A stretch of DNA of 64,000 nt, from positions 124,001 through 188,000 of the forward strand of contig VXRC01000049.1 of assembly GCA_009838645.1 (NCBI GenBank), written 5' to 3'. Position 1 is the stretch's first letter; every line of letters starts with the position of its first letter. The notes under the pieces were generated by a model. That model was not told the DNA's origin, did no database searches, and worked only from the letters and a program-made list of their open reading frames with translations. The DNA is from Gemmatimonadota bacterium (GTDB lineage Bacteria; JAAXHH01). Both the position numbers and the translations under genes were made by a program. Of the stretch, positions 17,232-26,732 are shown piece by piece.

Positions 17232-20198
17232 TTACCTGAAACTGTACGTCAATCCCAGCTTGATCCGCCGGCCCTTCGGATCATGGGTCAGCGCGTCGAA
17301 GGCCAGCTCCTGGTTCACGTAGGGCGGCGCTTCGTCGAGGAGGTTGAACAGGGTCAGCGTGGCGACCACACCGGTATCGGGGATGCGCCACTGGAAGTTC
17401 ATGTCGAAGGTCAGGAAAGAGCCGATCCGGGTCCAGTCTTCTCCCGAAGGCCCCGTATCGAACCAGTAGTCCCCGTTCTCATACGACGAGATGTAATGTC
17501 CCCTGGCAATGGCGCTGTAGTCGCTCCAGTGGTATCCGACGGTCGCGTTCAGCCGCAGCGGAGGCAATGGCGGCGCCAGGGGATTGGTCAGGTTGAGAAA
17601 ACCGACGGCCTCGTTTTCGGCGACGATCTCCACGCCGTTGTGCATGAGCGGCTCTATGGTATAGTCCAGGGTATAACTGCCGTCCAGATGGGCGTCGATC
17701 GCGCCACTGCCCAACACCTGGCGTCCACCGATATGCCAGTCGATCCCCGAGGTCTTGAGTCCGGGCCAGTTGATGTGATTGATCCGGATCCGTTCCATGT
17801 CACCCGGGGCGCAGCTCCCGTCGTTCCGGTTGCCGGGGCAGTAGATCCGGTCCTGCACCGCGGCGCGGGTCGACTCGTCCACGTAGGCCGCGGCCAGCGC
17901 GGAGTGGGGAATGACGCCGATAGGATTGTTGAAATCGAAATTCCAGTAGTCCACCGTCAATTCGAAACCGGTATCGTTTTCGAGGATGACGCCCAGGTTG
18001 TAGGTGAGCGCTTCTTCGGGTTCGAGATCTTCGACGCCGCGGTTCTCGATGGCCTTCCAGGCACCCGTCGGTCCGACGTAATCCGTGTAGATGACGACGT
18101 CTGTGTTCAGGTCATCCACCGACGGCGTTCGGAAAGTCGTCTGCACCGTCCCCCTCAGGGCCAGGAAGTCATTGACCTGCGCCCTCAGTGAGATCTTCGG
18201 GTCCAGGCTGTTCGCGAAGCCGTAGTCCTCGAAATGCAACGCGGCCTGGCTGTCCAGCCACTCGTTGGGCTTAAGCGCCAGTTCGGCGAAAACGGCGTGG
18301 GTCGTCTGGTTGGCTTCATAGGGATGGATCCCGGAGGTAAAGGTGAAGGACCCAGTCTGGATCGCGCAGCTTCTGTCGCCCGGTATGCGGCAGGGATTCT
18401 GTGAGAGATCGCCGGGCGCATTGGGTACGGCGGAGACATCTACGCGGCGCAATTGATACCCCGTGGCGTAACTGGCGACGCCCTCCTTGATCACGCCGTT
18501 AAGTATGGCTTCCATCGACAGCAGGCTGGCCTCGCTGGTCGTCGCGACCTTTTCGTTGATCCAGTCTATCAGCTCCGCGCTGTGCGCCAGATCGGCCCGG
18601 TAGTTCGGATTGGCACTGTCCGTGTACGGAGCGTCGGGCTGTGCCGAAAACTGAATACCGTTACTGAACGGGTTGAAATAGGAGCAGTTCCCGGTTCCTG
18701 GAGATACGCCGCCGGGTATGGCCCCGAGGGCGAGTCCTGAAGGCGCATTCCTGTCCGGTACGACCCCGACGCCGCAATTCGGTCCCCCGTACCCGCGGAA
18801 AGCGAGGAATTTCCGATATGCGTATTCCGCGGGTTGACGTACCGTGCCCTTCGTATCGGAGTAGGAAATACCCAGGTCGTAGCTCAAACTGGACTCGCCG
18901 ATCGGACCCGTGAGAGAGCCTGCCAGGCGTCGGGTACGGGACTCCCTGCTCTGAACCCGTCCGGGTCCGGCGTTTCCGACCAGTCGGCCGAAGAAGTACC
19001 AGGGCTGGTCGCCGGTCAGGTCCAGCGTGACCCCGGCTGAATTCGTATAGGTGGGGTTTTGCTCCACAAAGGCCACCCGGCCTGGGTGGTCGGCGCGCAC
19101 CTGCTGCACGCCGTCGTAAAAGGCGATGGGAGGAAAGGACGGCGTGGTCTCCCATTCGGGTACCCGGGCATCGTGGTAGAGCGCTTCCAGGTGATAAGTC
19201 GTCTCGCCGATCGAGCCGTTCAACTCGGCGAAACCCCGGGTGTGCTGGAGTTTTTCGATGATGCTGTCCCAGGGCTGATAGCGGAACCGGCACGTACTGG
19301 CGCCGACCTGGTATCCGCCCAGGCCCTCGCAGCCCGGATCCACGAATCGCGGCTCCCCGGCCAGTATGCTTTCGTCCGTCTGCAGTCCGTCCGGTATGAT
19401 GAACGCGCCCGGATTGCCGTACCAGGACCAACCCCATCCGAAGTTTGGAAAGGGGCGCAGCGCCCAGTCCCGCTCTTCGGCGCGCAGGTTGCCTCGACGC
19501 TTGTGTTCCAGGGATACGACCAGGTTGGAATCACCGACTTTGCCGCCCCAGATCCCGCCCAGCAGGGCGTCTCCGCCCGAGTCGAAATAGTCATAGGACA
19601 CATCCAGCTCAAAACCCTCGAAATTGCTTCGCGTGATAAAGTTGGCGACGCCCGCTATCGCATCCGATCCGTACACGGCCCCCGCGCCTTCCTTCAGGAT
19701 ATCCAACCGTTCGATGGAGATGGACGGAAACGCGTTCACGTCGACGAACCGGCCCCCGACGAGCCGGCCGGGTACGTAGGTCTGCCGCCGGCCGTTGAGC
19801 AGCACCAGCGTGCGCGAAGCGCCCAGGCCGCGGAGGTTTACGTTCGCCACGGTTTCAGGGATGTCTCCCGACTGCGCGTTGTACCAGCTGTTGGCCTCTC
19901 CAATGACCCCGTTACTAGCACTCAGATTCTTGAACAGGTCGACCATGGACGGCGACCCTTGTTCGGCCAGCGCTTCGCGGTCGATTCGGGCGACGGCATA
20001 GGGGAGTTCGATCGGGGTTTCCCGTACCGCCGTGCCCGTCACGACGACCGCTTCCGCTTCGATTACGGGCAGCATGAAGAGGGAGTCAATCTCCGCTTCC
20101 TCCTGCTGATCTGCGGACACTGTGGAGCATGGCATCCCGGCCAGGCAGAGCCAGCCGAATACCATCAAGGCGAACGAACGCCTGTTCGATGTGGACAT
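17232..20198 (-). CDS. TonB-dependent outer-membrane receptor
   Basis: Outer-membrane active transporter of 988 residues. A signal peptide (about residues 1-30, ending in STVSA) precedes an acidic stretch and a TonB-box-like EAEAVVVTGTA. The plug domain follows (SMVDLFKNLSASNG, VNLRGLGASRTLVLLNGRR, ERLDILKEGAGAVYGSDAIAGVANFIT). The rest is the 22-strand beta barrel, with long loops and a terminal aromatic-Arg strand (IKLGLTYSFR) for BAM recognition. GSDAIAGVANF and the barrel are typical of receptors for oligosaccharides, peptides or siderophores; the substrate cannot be named. It has its own good promoter. A methyltransferase and STAS gene lie upstream on the same strand. Confidence 0.93.
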   Translation of the reverse strand: MSTSNRRSFALMVFGWLCLAGMPCSTVSADQQEEAEIDSLFMLPVIEAEAVVVTGTAVRETPIELPYAVARIDREALAEQGSPSMVDLFKNLSASNGVIGEANSWYNAQSGDIPETVANVNLRGLGASRTLVLLNGRRQTYVPGRLVGGRFVDVNAFPSISIERLDILKEGAGAVYGSDAIAGVANFITRSNFEGFELDVSYDYFDSGGDALLGGIWGGKVGDSNLVVSLEHKRRGNLRAEERDWALRPFPNFGWGWSWYGNPGAFIIPDGLQTDESILAGEPRFVDPGCEGLGGYQVGASTCRFRYQPWDSIIEKLQHTRGFAELNGSIGETTYHLEALYHDARVPEWETTPSFPPIAFYDGVQQVRADHPGRVAFVEQNPTYTNSAGVTLDLTGDQPWYFFGRLVGNAGPGRVQSRESRTRRLAGSLTGPIGESSLSYDLGISYSDTKGTVRQPAEYAYRKFLAFRGYGGPNCGVGVVPDRNAPSGLALGAIPGGVSPGTGNCSYFNPFSNGIQFSAQPDAPYTDSANPNYRADLAHSAELIDWINEKVATTSEASLLSMEAILNGVIKEGVASYATGYQLRRVDVSAVPNAPGDLSQNPCRIPGDRSCAIQTGSFTFTSGIHPYEANQTTHAVFAELALKPNEWLDSQAALHFEDYGFANSLDPKISLRAQVNDFLALRGTVQTTFRTPSVDDLNTDVVIYTDYVGPTGAWKAIENRGVEDLEPEEALTYNLGVILENDTGFELTVDYWNFDFNNPIGVIPHSALAAAYVDESTRAAVQDRIYCPGNRNDGSCAPGDMERIRINHINWPGLKTSGIDWHIGGRQVLGSGAIDAHLDGSYTLDYTIEPLMHNGVEIVAENEAVGFLNLTNPLAPPLPPLRLNATVGYHWSDYSAIARGHYISSYENGDYWFDTGPSGEDWTRIGSFLTFDMNFQWRIPDTGVVATLTLFNLLDEAPPYVNQELAFDALTHDPKGRRIKLGLTYSFR

Positions 20199-20266
20199 GA
20201 GAGGCCGCCTGTATCTTTGAGTTTTAGTGATATTTGGAATTTCAAGCGAACGGGAATTGGGCAGTT

Positions 20267-20295
20267 AGTATATGTTGATAATCCCATTATGTCAA
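20267..20295 (-). promoter_or_regulatory. sigma70-type promoter of the TonB receptor gene
   Basis: Minus-strand TTGACA (20295-20290), 17-bp spacer, TATACT (20272-20267), giving a leader of about 60 nt. The rest of the 164-bp gap is AT-rich, with no riboswitch-sized structure. Confidence 0.7.
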
Positions 20296-20362
20296 GGTAT
20301 TTTAAGGACTTATGCATATGTTACGAAATATCACAATACACGGAGTAAATACATATGCCCGT

Positions 20363-21259
20363 TCAACCTCGCCTTCTCAGATGCAGGCACCAGAACAGGG
20401 GCGGAAGGGCGTACACGTCGCCGCGCCCCTCCACGTACCGCTTCTGCTGGTCGGCCGGCGAATCGTTGCGGGCGACGTCCCATTTGCCGCCGGCGTTGAA
20501 GTCGGTTTCCACCGCGGTCGGATCGAAAGACGTGATCATGGGTTCGCCCAGCCTGCCTACGTAATTCTTCAAGCGCACGGCCAGGGAACGTTCTTCCTCC
20601 GGAATGCTGTTCGTCTCGGCGAGGTAGTCGAAGACGATCTCCGAACCGGGGCAGGTTATCCCGGCCACTTTATTCATCGTGTCCTGTATCGCATCCCGGG
20701 ACAGGTAGTACGTCACGCCCAGCCAGTTGAAGAAGGAACGTTTCTCCGGGGCGAATCCATGGGCAATCAGCCGGTCCGCGAGGTCGTCTTTTTCGAAATC
20801 GATGGGGATCAGCCTCAGACTGTCCGGCAACGCCAGTCCGGCGGCCTCGGCCCGTTCCCGTTTCAGGGCGATCGTGGAAGCGAGATCGATTTCGTAGATG
20901 GTCACTTCGAGCCGGGGATGACGCAAGGCGAACGTATCGTAGCCGGAACCGAGTATGACGTACTGCCCCACGCCGTCTTCGATCGCCGCCAGCAGGCAGT
21001 CTTCGGTGAAACGGGCCCGGGTCAACGGCTGGGTGGTGATCGGCATGAGCCTTCGCAGTACGATTTTGGAAACGAAGGCGTCGCGCAACCTGGATCCGAG
21101 GATCCGTTTCCACCGTTTGCTCAGAAACCGGAACGCGAAGGGATCGTGGAAGATGTAGGGCGGTTTGTGCCGGAGGAGGTGCCGGGCGCGGCTTACCGCC
21201 ACGAGTTCGGCGGTCCGGCTTCCGTGAGTCTGGACCTGGCCGGTGTGCTGATCAGCCAT
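20363..21259 (-). CDS. SAM-dependent methyltransferase, TIGR00027/LCMT-like family
   Basis: Putative O-methyltransferase of 298 residues related to leucine carboxyl methyltransferases. N-terminal features HGSRTAELVAVSRARHLL and FHDPFAFRFLS are typical of the TIGR00027 group. The SAM-binding loop is YVILGSGYDTFALRHP (about residues 99-114), with the acidic ribose-binding end at TIYEIDLAST. The NWLGVTYYLSRDAI segment is also family-typical. Targets in bacteria are mostly unknown, though some act in polyketide or lipid methylation. It starts 22 bp after the STAS gene, so the two are likely co-transcribed. Confidence 0.85.
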   Translation of the reverse strand: MADQHTGQVQTHGSRTAELVAVSRARHLLRHKPPYIFHDPFAFRFLSKRWKRILGSRLRDAFVSKIVLRRLMPITTQPLTRARFTEDCLLAAIEDGVGQYVILGSGYDTFALRHPRLEVTIYEIDLASTIALKRERAEAAGLALPDSLRLIPIDFEKDDLADRLIAHGFAPEKRSFFNWLGVTYYLSRDAIQDTMNKVAGITCPGSEIVFDYLAETNSIPEEERSLAVRLKNYVGRLGEPMITSFDPTAVETDFNAGGKWDVARNDSPADQQKRYVEGRGDVYALPPLFWCLHLRRRG

Positions 21260-21281
21260 AAGAGGTATCAGTCCACCCGGT

Positions 21282-21623
21282 TCAGGTTCCGAAGGCCTCG
21301 ATGGCGCCTTCCAGCGTATCGTGGACGGCGAAAACGGTCGTCAACTTGGTCATCTGCAGGAGGCTGCTGACGCTGCGCGTCACGCGCGCGAGCTTCAGGT
21401 CGCCTCCCACCTTCTGCATGCGGGTATAGGCGCGAATGAGCAGTCCCAGCCCCGAACTGTCGATCCAGTACACTTTGCTCAGATCGAAGATGATCTTCCT
21501 GGAACCATGGTCGGCCAGCCGGTTGATGCGTTCGCTCAGGGCGTCGGTGTCCCTTCCCTCGGCCATGCGGCCGCTCAGTTCCAGCACCGTAACGTCCCCG
21601 TGTTTGATTTCTCTGACTTTCAC
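21282..21623 (-). CDS. STAS-domain anti-sigma-factor antagonist
   Basis: One STAS domain of 113 residues. It has an N-terminal strand VTVLELSGRMAEGRD, the central strand KIIFDLSKVYWID, and the phosphorylatable loop DSSGLGLLI with S56/S57, matching SpoIIAA/RsbV proteins. It is clearly a different paralogue from the STAS protein at 12612 (low identity outside the loop). No RsbW-like kinase is nearby. It heads a probable two-gene unit with the methyltransferase. Confidence 0.88.
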   Translation of the reverse strand: MKVREIKHGDVTVLELSGRMAEGRDTDALSERINRLADHGSRKIIFDLSKVYWIDSSGLGLLIRAYTRMQKVGGDLKLARVTRSVSSLLQMTKLTTVFAVHDTLEGAIEAFGT

Positions 21624-21935
21624 AAAATCCTGCCTCTCTCAAGCGGAACCATCTTCACAATACGCTGGCGCTGTCGCACGCGAAACAAACGGCTTCAGGA
21701 ATGATATACCTAAGTGTGGTGGGGTACTGACACTGATAGGGCGCTCCGCAGGTCAGGACCGGTAAGCCAGCCGACCGCGGATTCGCTTTTTCTGCCGGAT
21801 GTCATTCCGGGGAATGAATCCGGTCTATGTCTTGCTGAAATTCGACTTAGATAATATACTGGCTTTAATTACCTGTCAAGACGATTTTACGGGTGTTTCC
21901 AATAAACCGGATGCCTGAACAGGACGCCAAACGAT
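21624..21935. other. 312-bp divergent intergenic region
   Basis: Holds the 5' region of the STAS gene (minus) and the promoter of the RibD-like gene (plus, 21832-21860). A short CATTCC/GGAATG inverted repeat is present near 21803-21816. No gene or RNA was recognised. Confidence 0.5.
21832..21860 (+). promoter_or_regulatory. sigma70-type promoter of the RibD-like reductase gene
   Basis: TTGCTG (21832-21837), 17-bp spacer, TATACT (21855-21860), about 75 bp upstream of the start codon. Confidence 0.55.
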
Positions 21936-22640
21936 GTGCTTCCAATGAAGTCCGACAGACGGCCGTACATCCTGCTGAATTACGCCTTGAGCCTGGATGG
22001 CAAGCTAACCACGGAGCAACGCGATCCGGTTCGCTTCACGAGCAGAATCGACCGCGGGTTGATGGACGAGATCAGGGCGGACGCCGATGCCGTGCTCATC
22101 GGCGCCGGTACGCTCCGCGCGGAAGATCCGCCGGTCAGGATCAAGTCCGCCCGGCGGCGGGAGGAACGCAGGCGCAAGGGCAAATCGCCCCATCCGGTCT
22201 CGGTGATCCTGTCCCGGTCCATGCGACTGCCAGGCGCAGGAAGATACTGGGTAGACGGCCAGGTCGAACGGATCATCGCGACGACAGAGCAGGCGAAGGA
22301 CGAACAGGTCCGTCCGTTTCAGGATCTGGCCGAAGTGATCCGGGTGGGCCGGACCACCGTGGATCTCCACGAGTTATGCCGGATGCTGGTCAACCGCGGC
22401 ATAGACCGGTTGCTCGTCGAAGGCGGAGGCGAGGTCAACATGGCCTTTTGGGAGGCCGGGCTGGTGGACGAGGTGTACCTGACCCTGTGTCCCGTCGTGA
22501 TCGGCGGCAGCACCGCTCCGACGGCGGCGGACGGCAAGGGCTTTGCCAGCGATCGATTCCGCAGGCTCAGGCTGATCGAGTCCAGGCGGGTCGGCCAGGA
22601 GTTGTTCCTGAGATACCGGGCGGTGCGGTCGAAACCGTAG
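21936..22640 (+). CDS. RibD C-terminal-domain (dihydrofolate-reductase fold) reductase
   Basis: Stand-alone pyrimidine reductase domain of riboflavin biosynthesis type, 234 residues, likely NADPH-dependent. Landmarks are ILLNYALSLDGKLTTE near the N-terminus, ADAVLIGAGTLRAEDPPVRI, and the LLVEGGGEVNMAFWEAGLVDEVYLTLCPVVIGG region typical of RibD_C. There is no deaminase domain, so it could be a 2,5-diamino-6-ribosylaminopyrimidinone reductase or a reductase for a different substrate. The start is uncertain: GTG at 21936 has AGGA 11 nt upstream, while an ATG at 21945 lacks a ribosome site. No other rib genes are nearby. Confidence 0.85.
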   Translation: MLPMKSDRRPYILLNYALSLDGKLTTEQRDPVRFTSRIDRGLMDEIRADADAVLIGAGTLRAEDPPVRIKSARRREERRRKGKSPHPVSVILSRSMRLPGAGRYWVDGQVERIIATTEQAKDEQVRPFQDLAEVIRVGRTTVDLHELCRMLVNRGIDRLLVEGGGEVNMAFWEAGLVDEVYLTLCPVVIGGSTAPTAADGKGFASDRFRRLRLIESRRVGQELFLRYRAVRSKP

Positions 22641-22666
22641 CCCGCGTGGCATCCGGCTGGTCCAAA

Positions 22667-23134
22667 TCACTCGAGGACGTGCACCTTGATCCGGACGGAC
22701 CCGTCCTGCACGGTCAGGGTGGATTCGGCCAGGTTCAGCGGGACGTTGACGGGACCTCCCTCCACGCTTTCGGGTTCCAGCGTCACGTCCAGCCTCGAAG
22801 GTTTGAGTCCTTCCCAGGTCCCCCAGTAGATGTCGATGAAGAGACCGATGCCGAGGGTGAGAAGGATGTCGGCGACGATGACCGAGGGCAGCTTGACCTT
22901 CTGCAGGACGATCCACTTCGTCTCGTAACCCGGCTTGGTGATCTCCACCAGGTGGGACTCGTTCCGGGGAAGTTCGATCGTGAACGGGTTCGTGTCCCGG
23001 TCGATGCGGTCCGGGATCTTGATCCGGGCGTCCGCTGGGGTCACGTTGATCTCCACTTTCTGGGTGTCGCCCAAAAACACCCGTCCACATCCGGCGGTGA
23101 AGACGAGCAGAAGACATAACATCAAGCGCCGCAT
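22667..23134 (-). CDS. PEGA-domain-like lipoprotein
   Basis: 155-residue putative lipoprotein. The signal ends in a lipobox (VFTAGC, Cys16). Residues about 25-75 form a PEGA-like beta domain (VEINVTPADARIKIPDR, NPFTIELPRNESHLVEITKPGYE). A hydrophobic stretch follows (LPSVIVADILLTLGIGLFIDIYWGTW, about 81-106), then a beta-rich tail. PEGA domains are found in surface or envelope proteins, with no catalytic role known. It converges on the RibD-like gene with a 26-bp gap. It has an own GGAGG ribosome site. Confidence 0.72.
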   Translation of the reverse strand: MRRLMLCLLLVFTAGCGRVFLGDTQKVEINVTPADARIKIPDRIDRDTNPFTIELPRNESHLVEITKPGYETKWIVLQKVKLPSVIVADILLTLGIGLFIDIYWGTWEGLKPSRLDVTLEPESVEGGPVNVPLNLAESTLTVQDGSVRIKVHVLE

Positions 23135-23194
23135 CGATTTCCTCCGATTGTACTAAGACCGTATTTCATTTCGTTATATGGGATATGAAGCACA

Positions 23195-24160
23195 TCACGT
23201 CCAGCTCGTGTAGGGCGGCAGCGGCCAGTTCGCTTTCCCGCCAATGGCCAGCGCCTGTTTCCGTTCGTCGGCAGTCAACGGGGGGACGCCGTCCGCTCCC
23301 GCGTTCTCTTCCAGCTGCGCCCGGTTTTTGGCGCCGGGTATCACCGAGGTCACGCCTGGCGTGTCCAGCACGAACCTGAGCGCCGCCTGCACCATGGTGC
23401 GCTTTCCGCCTTTCGCCAGGAAGGAGAGCTCCGAGAGCTTCTGCAGCGCGGACCGTATCCGGGGATTGTCGAAACGCTCGTACCGGCGGTCCTGTGGATC
23501 GAGCCCGGATAATGAGTCGAAATACTTACCGGTCAGCGCACCCTGGGCGAGCGGCACGCGGATGAGCGTCCCCAGGTTATATGCTTCCGCGAACTTCAGC
23601 CCCGGCTGTCCCACCGGATTTACGATACTGTAGCCGATCTGGGCCATCGAAAGATCGCCCAGCGCCATCAGGGCCCTCATGACATCGGTTTCGTAGGTCG
23701 AGATGCCGAAACACCGTATCCTGCCCGATTCAACCAGCCGTGTCAACGCCTCCACGATTGCCGGCATGGCGGCCTCGTCCGGTTCGCCGTGCAACTGGTA
23801 GATGTCGATATAGTCGGTCCGCAGTCTTTCCAGGCTTCCTTCGCAGTTCTTCGCGATGTACCGCTGTAACGGCTCCTCCGGGTCGTCGGACCGAGGCGCG
23901 ACCTTGGTGGCGACCACGTAGCGGTCCCGCCTGTCCCGGAGCGCCCGGCCGATGATCCGTTCGCTGTGGCCGGCGCCGTACCCGTTGGCCGTGTCGAGCA
24001 GGTTGATGCCGAGGGATTCCGCGTGTTGTATAGTGGCGATGGACTCCTCGTCGTCGATACCCGACCAGTTCGCCCCGCCGGTCATCCCTGCCATGGGCCA
24101 GCAGCCCAGGCCGACGGACGAGACCTCGATCCCGGTTTTTCCCAGTACGCGGTACTCCAC
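23195..24160 (-). CDS. aldo/keto reductase
   Basis: NAD(P)H-dependent TIM-barrel oxidoreductase, 321 residues. The catalytic tetrad is visible: Asp and Tyr in LLDTANGYGAG (about residues 56-61), Lys in VATKVAPR, and His in YQLHGEPD. The C-terminal cofactor site reads TSVIPGAKNRAQLEENAG, which matches the nucleotide-binding loop of the family. The substrate is probably a sugar or other small carbonyl. It follows the penicillin-acylase gene by 56 bp on the same strand and may share its transcript. Confidence 0.9.
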   Translation of the reverse strand: MEYRVLGKTGIEVSSVGLGCWPMAGMTGGANWSGIDDEESIATIQHAESLGINLLDTANGYGAGHSERIIGRALRDRRDRYVVATKVAPRSDDPEEPLQRYIAKNCEGSLERLRTDYIDIYQLHGEPDEAAMPAIVEALTRLVESGRIRCFGISTYETDVMRALMALGDLSMAQIGYSIVNPVGQPGLKFAEAYNLGTLIRVPLAQGALTGKYFDSLSGLDPQDRRYERFDNPRIRSALQKLSELSFLAKGGKRTMVQAALRFVLDTPGVTSVIPGAKNRAQLEENAGADGVPPLTADERKQALAIGGKANWPLPPYTSWT

Positions 24161-24216
24161 TCAGCTAACGTCCCTTCGGCGACAAAGTTTCAATATCGGC
24201 CGAGCGTCCTCGCCGC

Positions 24217-26556
24217 TCAGCGAGGAGACAGCGTGAGCCGGTGCCCCGCGAGTGCTTCCACCGCCTCCCGGCTGAATGCCAGCTGGAGATAGTCGTCGTT
24301 CCCCCAGGTCTCCAGCAGGCTGCCGTAGTAGGGGCTCCCGGGCTGGCCCGACTGGCCCGGCGTGATGATGAAGACCGACCGGTCCCAGTCTTCCGTGTCC
24401 AGGATGTGCCGGAAGCTCACCGAGGTGGCGGCGATGGTGCCGAACCCGCCCGACCGCTCCACGGCGGGCAGGGAGAAGGCATCGGACAGGAGATGGGTGA
24501 AGGGGCTCTTCTGCAGGCGTCCGTACCGCCACTCACCCCAGTCCTCGCCCAGCTCCGACTTCAGCCGGTCCACGGTCTTGCGCAGGCCGGCTTCCACGAG
24601 CGGCCGGCGTTCGTCGGCCGGCGTCTCCGGGTCGTAGGCGGCGGCTTCGGCTTCGCCCCGCCACCGGTACCAGACTGCCGCGCCGGCTCTGTCGCGGTCC
24701 AGGACACCGTTCCAGTCGGCTACGAGCGCACGGGCCCGTTCGACTTCCGCATCGTCCGACGTCCAGCCCTGAAACGAGGGTATATCCGCCTCGGCCCTCA
24801 GCGAATAGGCGTCCAGCTGGATGCGCTTGTGGTCGTCAATGGTGTACTTGCGGTTCGGTTGCAACAGCTGCTTCATGCGCTCGATCCGGGAGTATTCGAC
24901 GCCTCTCGAGGAGTGGAACATGACCGGGCGTCCCGTGTAGTCCGGCGGATGGGAATCGTTATTGGCCGTCCCGACCCAGCCGCGCTGGGGATTGTACTCC
25001 CGGGGCAGGTCTTCCCGGAACCCTCGCCACTCGTACCGCCCGTCGCCGGGGACCGGCAACCGGCCGTTCCAGCCTTCACGGTCCGGCGTGAGGGCCGATA
25101 CCTGGAAGGCAATGTTGCCCTCCACGTCACCGAATACCAGGTTGTGCGTCGGCACCTTCCAGAACATGGCCCGTTCGAAAAAGTCTTCCGCGCTCTCGGC
25201 CTGGGCCATGCGGAAGCATCCCAGGTACGGCGCGGTGCCGGGCTCGTGGGTGATGGAACGCACGGCATAGACCACCCCGTTATCCGGATCTTCGTAGAAC
25301 ACGGGACCGTGGCGGCTGTACTTCAGCACGACTCCCCGCGGCTCTTCGCCCTTCACCGGGATCTCCTCCGTGATGACGCGCAGGGGTTCCCATCCGCCCT
25401 GCCACCGGACCATGTCGGGCTGCTCAGGGTGGAGCTCCTCTACGTACACGTCGTTCACGTCGACCCCCGCGAAGGTGTATCCCCACGCGACCCGGTCGTT
25501 GTGTCCGGCGGTCACGCCCACGAAGGGCGGCTCGCTGGCCCCGATTACGTTCCAGCCCGGGGCGTTCAGATGGGAATAGTAGCGCAGCGAGGGGTTCTCG
25601 AGGCGGCGGTGGGGGTCGTTGACCACCATGACCTGGCCCGTGATGGACAGAGCGCCGCTCACGGCCCAGTTGTTGCTTCCGATCTCGAGCAGCTGCTCTT
25701 CGGTGGGCGCCTCTGCCTGGCGGTCCGGGGGTACCAGTCCGGAATACGGTTCCACGAGCTCGAGTTGTGGCAGGCGGCCGGGTACCAGGGGATCGCCCTC
25801 CCCTTTCCGCATTGCGGCTACGATGTCCTCGTGGACGAGGTTCACGTCCAGGCCCTCCGGTACCACGAGATCATCCCAGGGCAGGGGCGCCGCGCGGTGA
25901 TTGGCCTCCTCGACGCCCAGTTCCGCCACGGACCGGGCCAGCCGGATCTCGTCCCCGGCGTCGTTGCCCGCGCTCGGGAAGAAGAGCCCGGTCCAGCGCC
26001 GCACCACCGTCTCCTTCGTCCACCGGCCGGGCTGGATGCCCGTCAGCCTGAACTCCACCGGCAGATTGTCGGCGTGCGTGTCGATATAGGCGTTTACGCC
26101 GTTCGCATAGGCCGTGAAGATGCGTTCGCCCTCGGCGTGGTAGCTGGTCCACTCCCGTTCGTCGAAGGGACCGCGGTACATCATGAGCCGCGTCCGGGCG
26201 TCGTAGTCGAAGGCCTCGGGACCGAAGATCTCCGCGAGACGGCCTTCCCGCCACCGGCGCCAGAGCTCCATCTGCCACAGGCGGTCCTGGGCCATCACGT
26301 AACCCTGGGCAAAGAAGAGGTCATCCGTATTCTGCGCGTAGATGTGAGGTATGCCGTGGCGGTCCCGGATCACCTCGACGGGCTCCCGCAGTCCTTCCAG
26401 GGTCAGTTCCCCTTCGATCTGGGAGATGGACGTGCGGGCCAGGGACATGAGCTGTTCGTCTGAATCCACGGTGTCCGCCTCCTCGCCGCAGCCCATGGCC
26501 AACAGGGGAATCACAACGAGCGCGACAATGAACTGCATGTAATGAGTATACGACAT
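24217..26556 (-). CDS. penicillin acylase-family (S45) amidohydrolase
   Basis: Ntn-hydrolase precursor of 779 residues. An N-terminal hydrophobic signal ending in AMGC suggests a periplasmic or lipid-anchored enzyme, although the lipobox is imperfect. The alpha-chain has the family motifs DRHGIPHIYAQNTDDLFFAQGYVMAQDRLWQMELWRR. Autocleavage would occur before the serine in GSNNWAVSG (about residue 290), which becomes the N-terminal nucleophile of the beta-chain. FVGVTAGHNDRVAWGYTFAGVDVNDVY and the HGPVF segment are conserved. Homologues hydrolyse penicillins, acyl-homoserine lactones or other N-acyl amides; the natural substrate is unknown. Its promoter lies at 26670-26698. Confidence 0.92.
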   Translation of the reverse strand: MSYTHYMQFIVALVVIPLLAMGCGEEADTVDSDEQLMSLARTSISQIEGELTLEGLREPVEVIRDRHGIPHIYAQNTDDLFFAQGYVMAQDRLWQMELWRRWREGRLAEIFGPEAFDYDARTRLMMYRGPFDEREWTSYHAEGERIFTAYANGVNAYIDTHADNLPVEFRLTGIQPGRWTKETVVRRWTGLFFPSAGNDAGDEIRLARSVAELGVEEANHRAAPLPWDDLVVPEGLDVNLVHEDIVAAMRKGEGDPLVPGRLPQLELVEPYSGLVPPDRQAEAPTEEQLLEIGSNNWAVSGALSITGQVMVVNDPHRRLENPSLRYYSHLNAPGWNVIGASEPPFVGVTAGHNDRVAWGYTFAGVDVNDVYVEELHPEQPDMVRWQGGWEPLRVITEEIPVKGEEPRGVVLKYSRHGPVFYEDPDNGVVYAVRSITHEPGTAPYLGCFRMAQAESAEDFFERAMFWKVPTHNLVFGDVEGNIAFQVSALTPDREGWNGRLPVPGDGRYEWRGFREDLPREYNPQRGWVGTANNDSHPPDYTGRPVMFHSSRGVEYSRIERMKQLLQPNRKYTIDDHKRIQLDAYSLRAEADIPSFQGWTSDDAEVERARALVADWNGVLDRDRAGAAVWYRWRGEAEAAAYDPETPADERRPLVEAGLRKTVDRLKSELGEDWGEWRYGRLQKSPFTHLLSDAFSLPAVERSGGFGTIAATSVSFRHILDTEDWDRSVFIITPGQSGQPGSPYYGSLLETWGNDDYLQLAFSREAVEALAGHRLTLSPR

Positions 26557-26669
26557 AAAGGGCTCCTCCTGCTTACTCGCCGCCGAGTTGCTCAGTGCGT
26601 ATCCAGGCCAGTTCTACAAGGTCATGAGGTCGCGAAAAACCGAAAAGTCGCCGGCGACCATTCAATGGC

Positions 26670-26698
26670 ATCCTATCATGCGGTCGCCCGGATGTCAA
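26670..26698 (-). promoter_or_regulatory. sigma70-type promoter of the penicillin acylase gene
   Basis: Minus-strand TTGACA (26698-26693), 17-bp spacer and TAGGAT (26675-26670). It lies just after the stop of the upstream Gfo/Idh gene and about 110 bp before the acylase ATG. Confidence 0.6.
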
Positions 26699-26732
26699 GA
26701 AACTGACTGGAGGGCCAGTCACGCAACTCGGT

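Noticed and set aside
13999-17322. 1107-residue open frame across the metallohydrolase and BCCT genes
   Set aside because: It is an Arg/Pro-rich shadow frame of two well-supported genes, a common effect in GC-rich DNA.
20199-20300. Cobalamin riboswitch before the TonB receptor
   Set aside because: The predicted leader is only about 60 nt, and no B12-box sequence was seen.
24241-26463. 740-residue frame opposite the penicillin acylase gene
   Set aside because: Antisense shadow with no domain; the opposite strand has all S45 motifs.
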